From the NCBI GenBank assembly GCA_027032075.1, contig JALVOC010000089.1:372001-436000 (forward strand): a stretch of 64,000 bases of DNA, written 5' to 3'. A program made the translations under genes and the position numbers. Origin of the DNA: Chromatiales bacterium (GTDB lineage Bacteria; Pseudomonadota; Gammaproteobacteria; UBA6429; Thiohalophilaceae). The notes beneath the pieces were generated by a model. The model was not told the origin of the DNA. It worked only from the letters and a program-made list of their open reading frames with translations, and made no database searches. Shown piece by piece: positions 63,148 to 64,000 of this stretch. Numbering within the stretch: the stretch's first letter is position 1; every line of letters starts with the position of its first letter.

Positions 63148-63942
63148 ATGTTTCTCGTAGACTCCCATTGCCATCTTGATCGCCTTGATTTGACGCCGTT
63201 CGACGGAAAACTGGAAGGCGCGTTGCAATACGCACAGCAACAGGGCATCGGCCAGATGCTTTGTGTCTGCATCAGTATGGACAACTTTCCACAGGTCCTT
63301 GCCATTGCCGAGCAGCATGATTTTATCAACGCCTCGGTAGGGGTTCACCCCAATGAACAGCAAGGGGAAGATCCTGATTGTGATCGCTTGCTGCAACTAG
63401 CGGACAACCAACAGATCGTGGCGATTGGCGAGACCGGTCTCGATTATTTCCGCAGTGAAGGGGATCTGGAGTGGCAACGGAAACGTTTTCGCCATCATAT
63501 TGCCGCCGCCAGACAAAGCGGCAAACCACTCATCATTCACATGCGTGACGCCACCGAGGATACACTGCGGATTCTGAAAGAGGAAAACGCCGCAGAGGCG
63601 GGCGGCGTCATGCATTGTTTCGTCGAGGACTGGGAAGTGGCGAAAAAGGCGCTGGACATGAACTTCTATATTTCCTTTTCCGGCATCGTCACCTTCAACA
63701 GTGCCAAAGAACTCAAACAGGTGGCGAAAAACATCCCACTGGACCGTATGCTGGTGGAAACCGATTCCCCCTATCTGGCTCCCGTTCCCTTCCGGGGAAA
63801 ATCCAATCAGCCAGCCTATGTCCGGCATGTGGCCGAGCACATCGCCGCTTTACGTGACATATCGATTGAGGAAATCGCCGAAGCGACGACAAATAATTAT
63901 TTCAGGCTTTTCAAAACAGCAAGCCGCTCCGCACAACGCTAA
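63148..63942 (+). CDS. tatD: TatD family metal-dependent deoxyribonuclease
   Basis: The 264-residue TIM-barrel protein has FLVDSHCHLDRLDL (His7, His9), VAIGETGLDYF (Glu), HMRDATEDT, HCFVEDWEVA and ETDSPYLAPVPFRGKSNQP. These are the TatD signatures for a 3'-5' exonuclease with a two-metal site. It is the YcfH member of the cluster tmk-holB-pilZ-tatD. The last 58 bases of the window are non-coding with no feature seen. Confidence 0.95.
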   Translation: MFLVDSHCHLDRLDLTPFDGKLEGALQYAQQQGIGQMLCVCISMDNFPQVLAIAEQHDFINASVGVHPNEQQGEDPDCDRLLQLADNQQIVAIGETGLDYFRSEGDLEWQRKRFRHHIAAARQSGKPLIIHMRDATEDTLRILKEENAAEAGGVMHCFVEDWEVAKKALDMNFYISFSGIVTFNSAKELKQVAKNIPLDRMLVETDSPYLAPVPFRGKSNQPAYVRHVAEHIAALRDISIEEIAEATTNNYFRLFKTASRSAQR

Positions 63943-64000
63943 ATAAGTGTTCCACAACTACGCGCCACCCGCTACCCCACATCCCCATCAACCGATCTCG

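Overview
The window looks like chromosomal core-genome DNA of a free-living gammaproteobacterium. Gene order (recO-pdxJ-acpS, exbB-exbD-msbA-lpxK-ycaR-kdsB, rne/rluC, yceD-rpmF-plsX-fabHDG-acpP-fabF-pabC-mltG-tmk-holB-pilZ-tatD) and the families present (CsiV, methylthioinosine phosphorylase, SirB2, cytochrome c4, two-subunit pyruvate carboxylase, agmatine deiminase pathway) fit an autotrophic or sulfur-oxidising Chromatiales/Thiotrichales-like lineage. That placement is an inference from gene content; no 16S or other marker RNA is present. I found no tRNA, rRNA, CRISPR array, insertion sequence, integrase or prophage gene.

Layout. 1-3.1 kb: end of recO, then pdxJ-acpS, a stand-alone phosphotransfer (HPt) protein on the minus strand, and cysM. 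3.1-9.7 kb: a compact plus-strand run of DEDDy exonuclease, rlmD, CYTH, a signal-less YkuD protein, nagZ, an MscS channel, hpt and an MTIP phosphorylase. This run links peptidoglycan recycling and purine/methylthio salvage. 9.7-16 kb: csiV, peptide deformylase, sirB2, mfd and an outer-membrane barrel gene. 16-19.8 kb: the agmatine-to-putrescine enzymes AguB and AguA around a small lipoprotein gene, then sfsA. 19.9-29.8 kb: envelope biogenesis (lolC/F-lolD, comEC, exbB-exbD-msbA-lpxK-trm112-kdsB). 29.8-41.5 kb: a looser region with amrS, galU, nei, a CPXCG protein, a phosphoesterase, several uncharacterised membrane proteins and lipoproteins, cytochrome c4, a LysM lipoprotein, a DUF3175-HAD pair, OsmC and a low-molecular-weight phosphatase. 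41.5-51.1 kb: rne with a long structured leader, rluC, a HAD phosphatase, sppA, and a minus-strand unit pycA-pycB-maf. 51.2-64 kb: the yceD-rpmF-plsX-fab cluster followed by folate, cell-wall and replication genes to tatD.

How the parts fit. The fab cluster makes acyl-ACP. lpxK, msbA, kdsB and galU use lipid and sugar precursors for lipopolysaccharide, and Lol, Mfd and RNase E serve envelope, repair and RNA turnover. The less ordinary signals are a cytosolic-type YkuD protein beside NagZ, an isolated HPt where a GacS/BarA kinase is often found, a hairpin-rich rne leader, a strong near-leaderless promoter at yceD, a perfect 13-bp hairpin between rpmF and plsX, and a PabB-like enzyme with alanine at the catalytic-lysine position. 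No obviously new multi-gene defence or metabolic system was seen. The block at 33.5-41 kb holds most of the unexplained genes.
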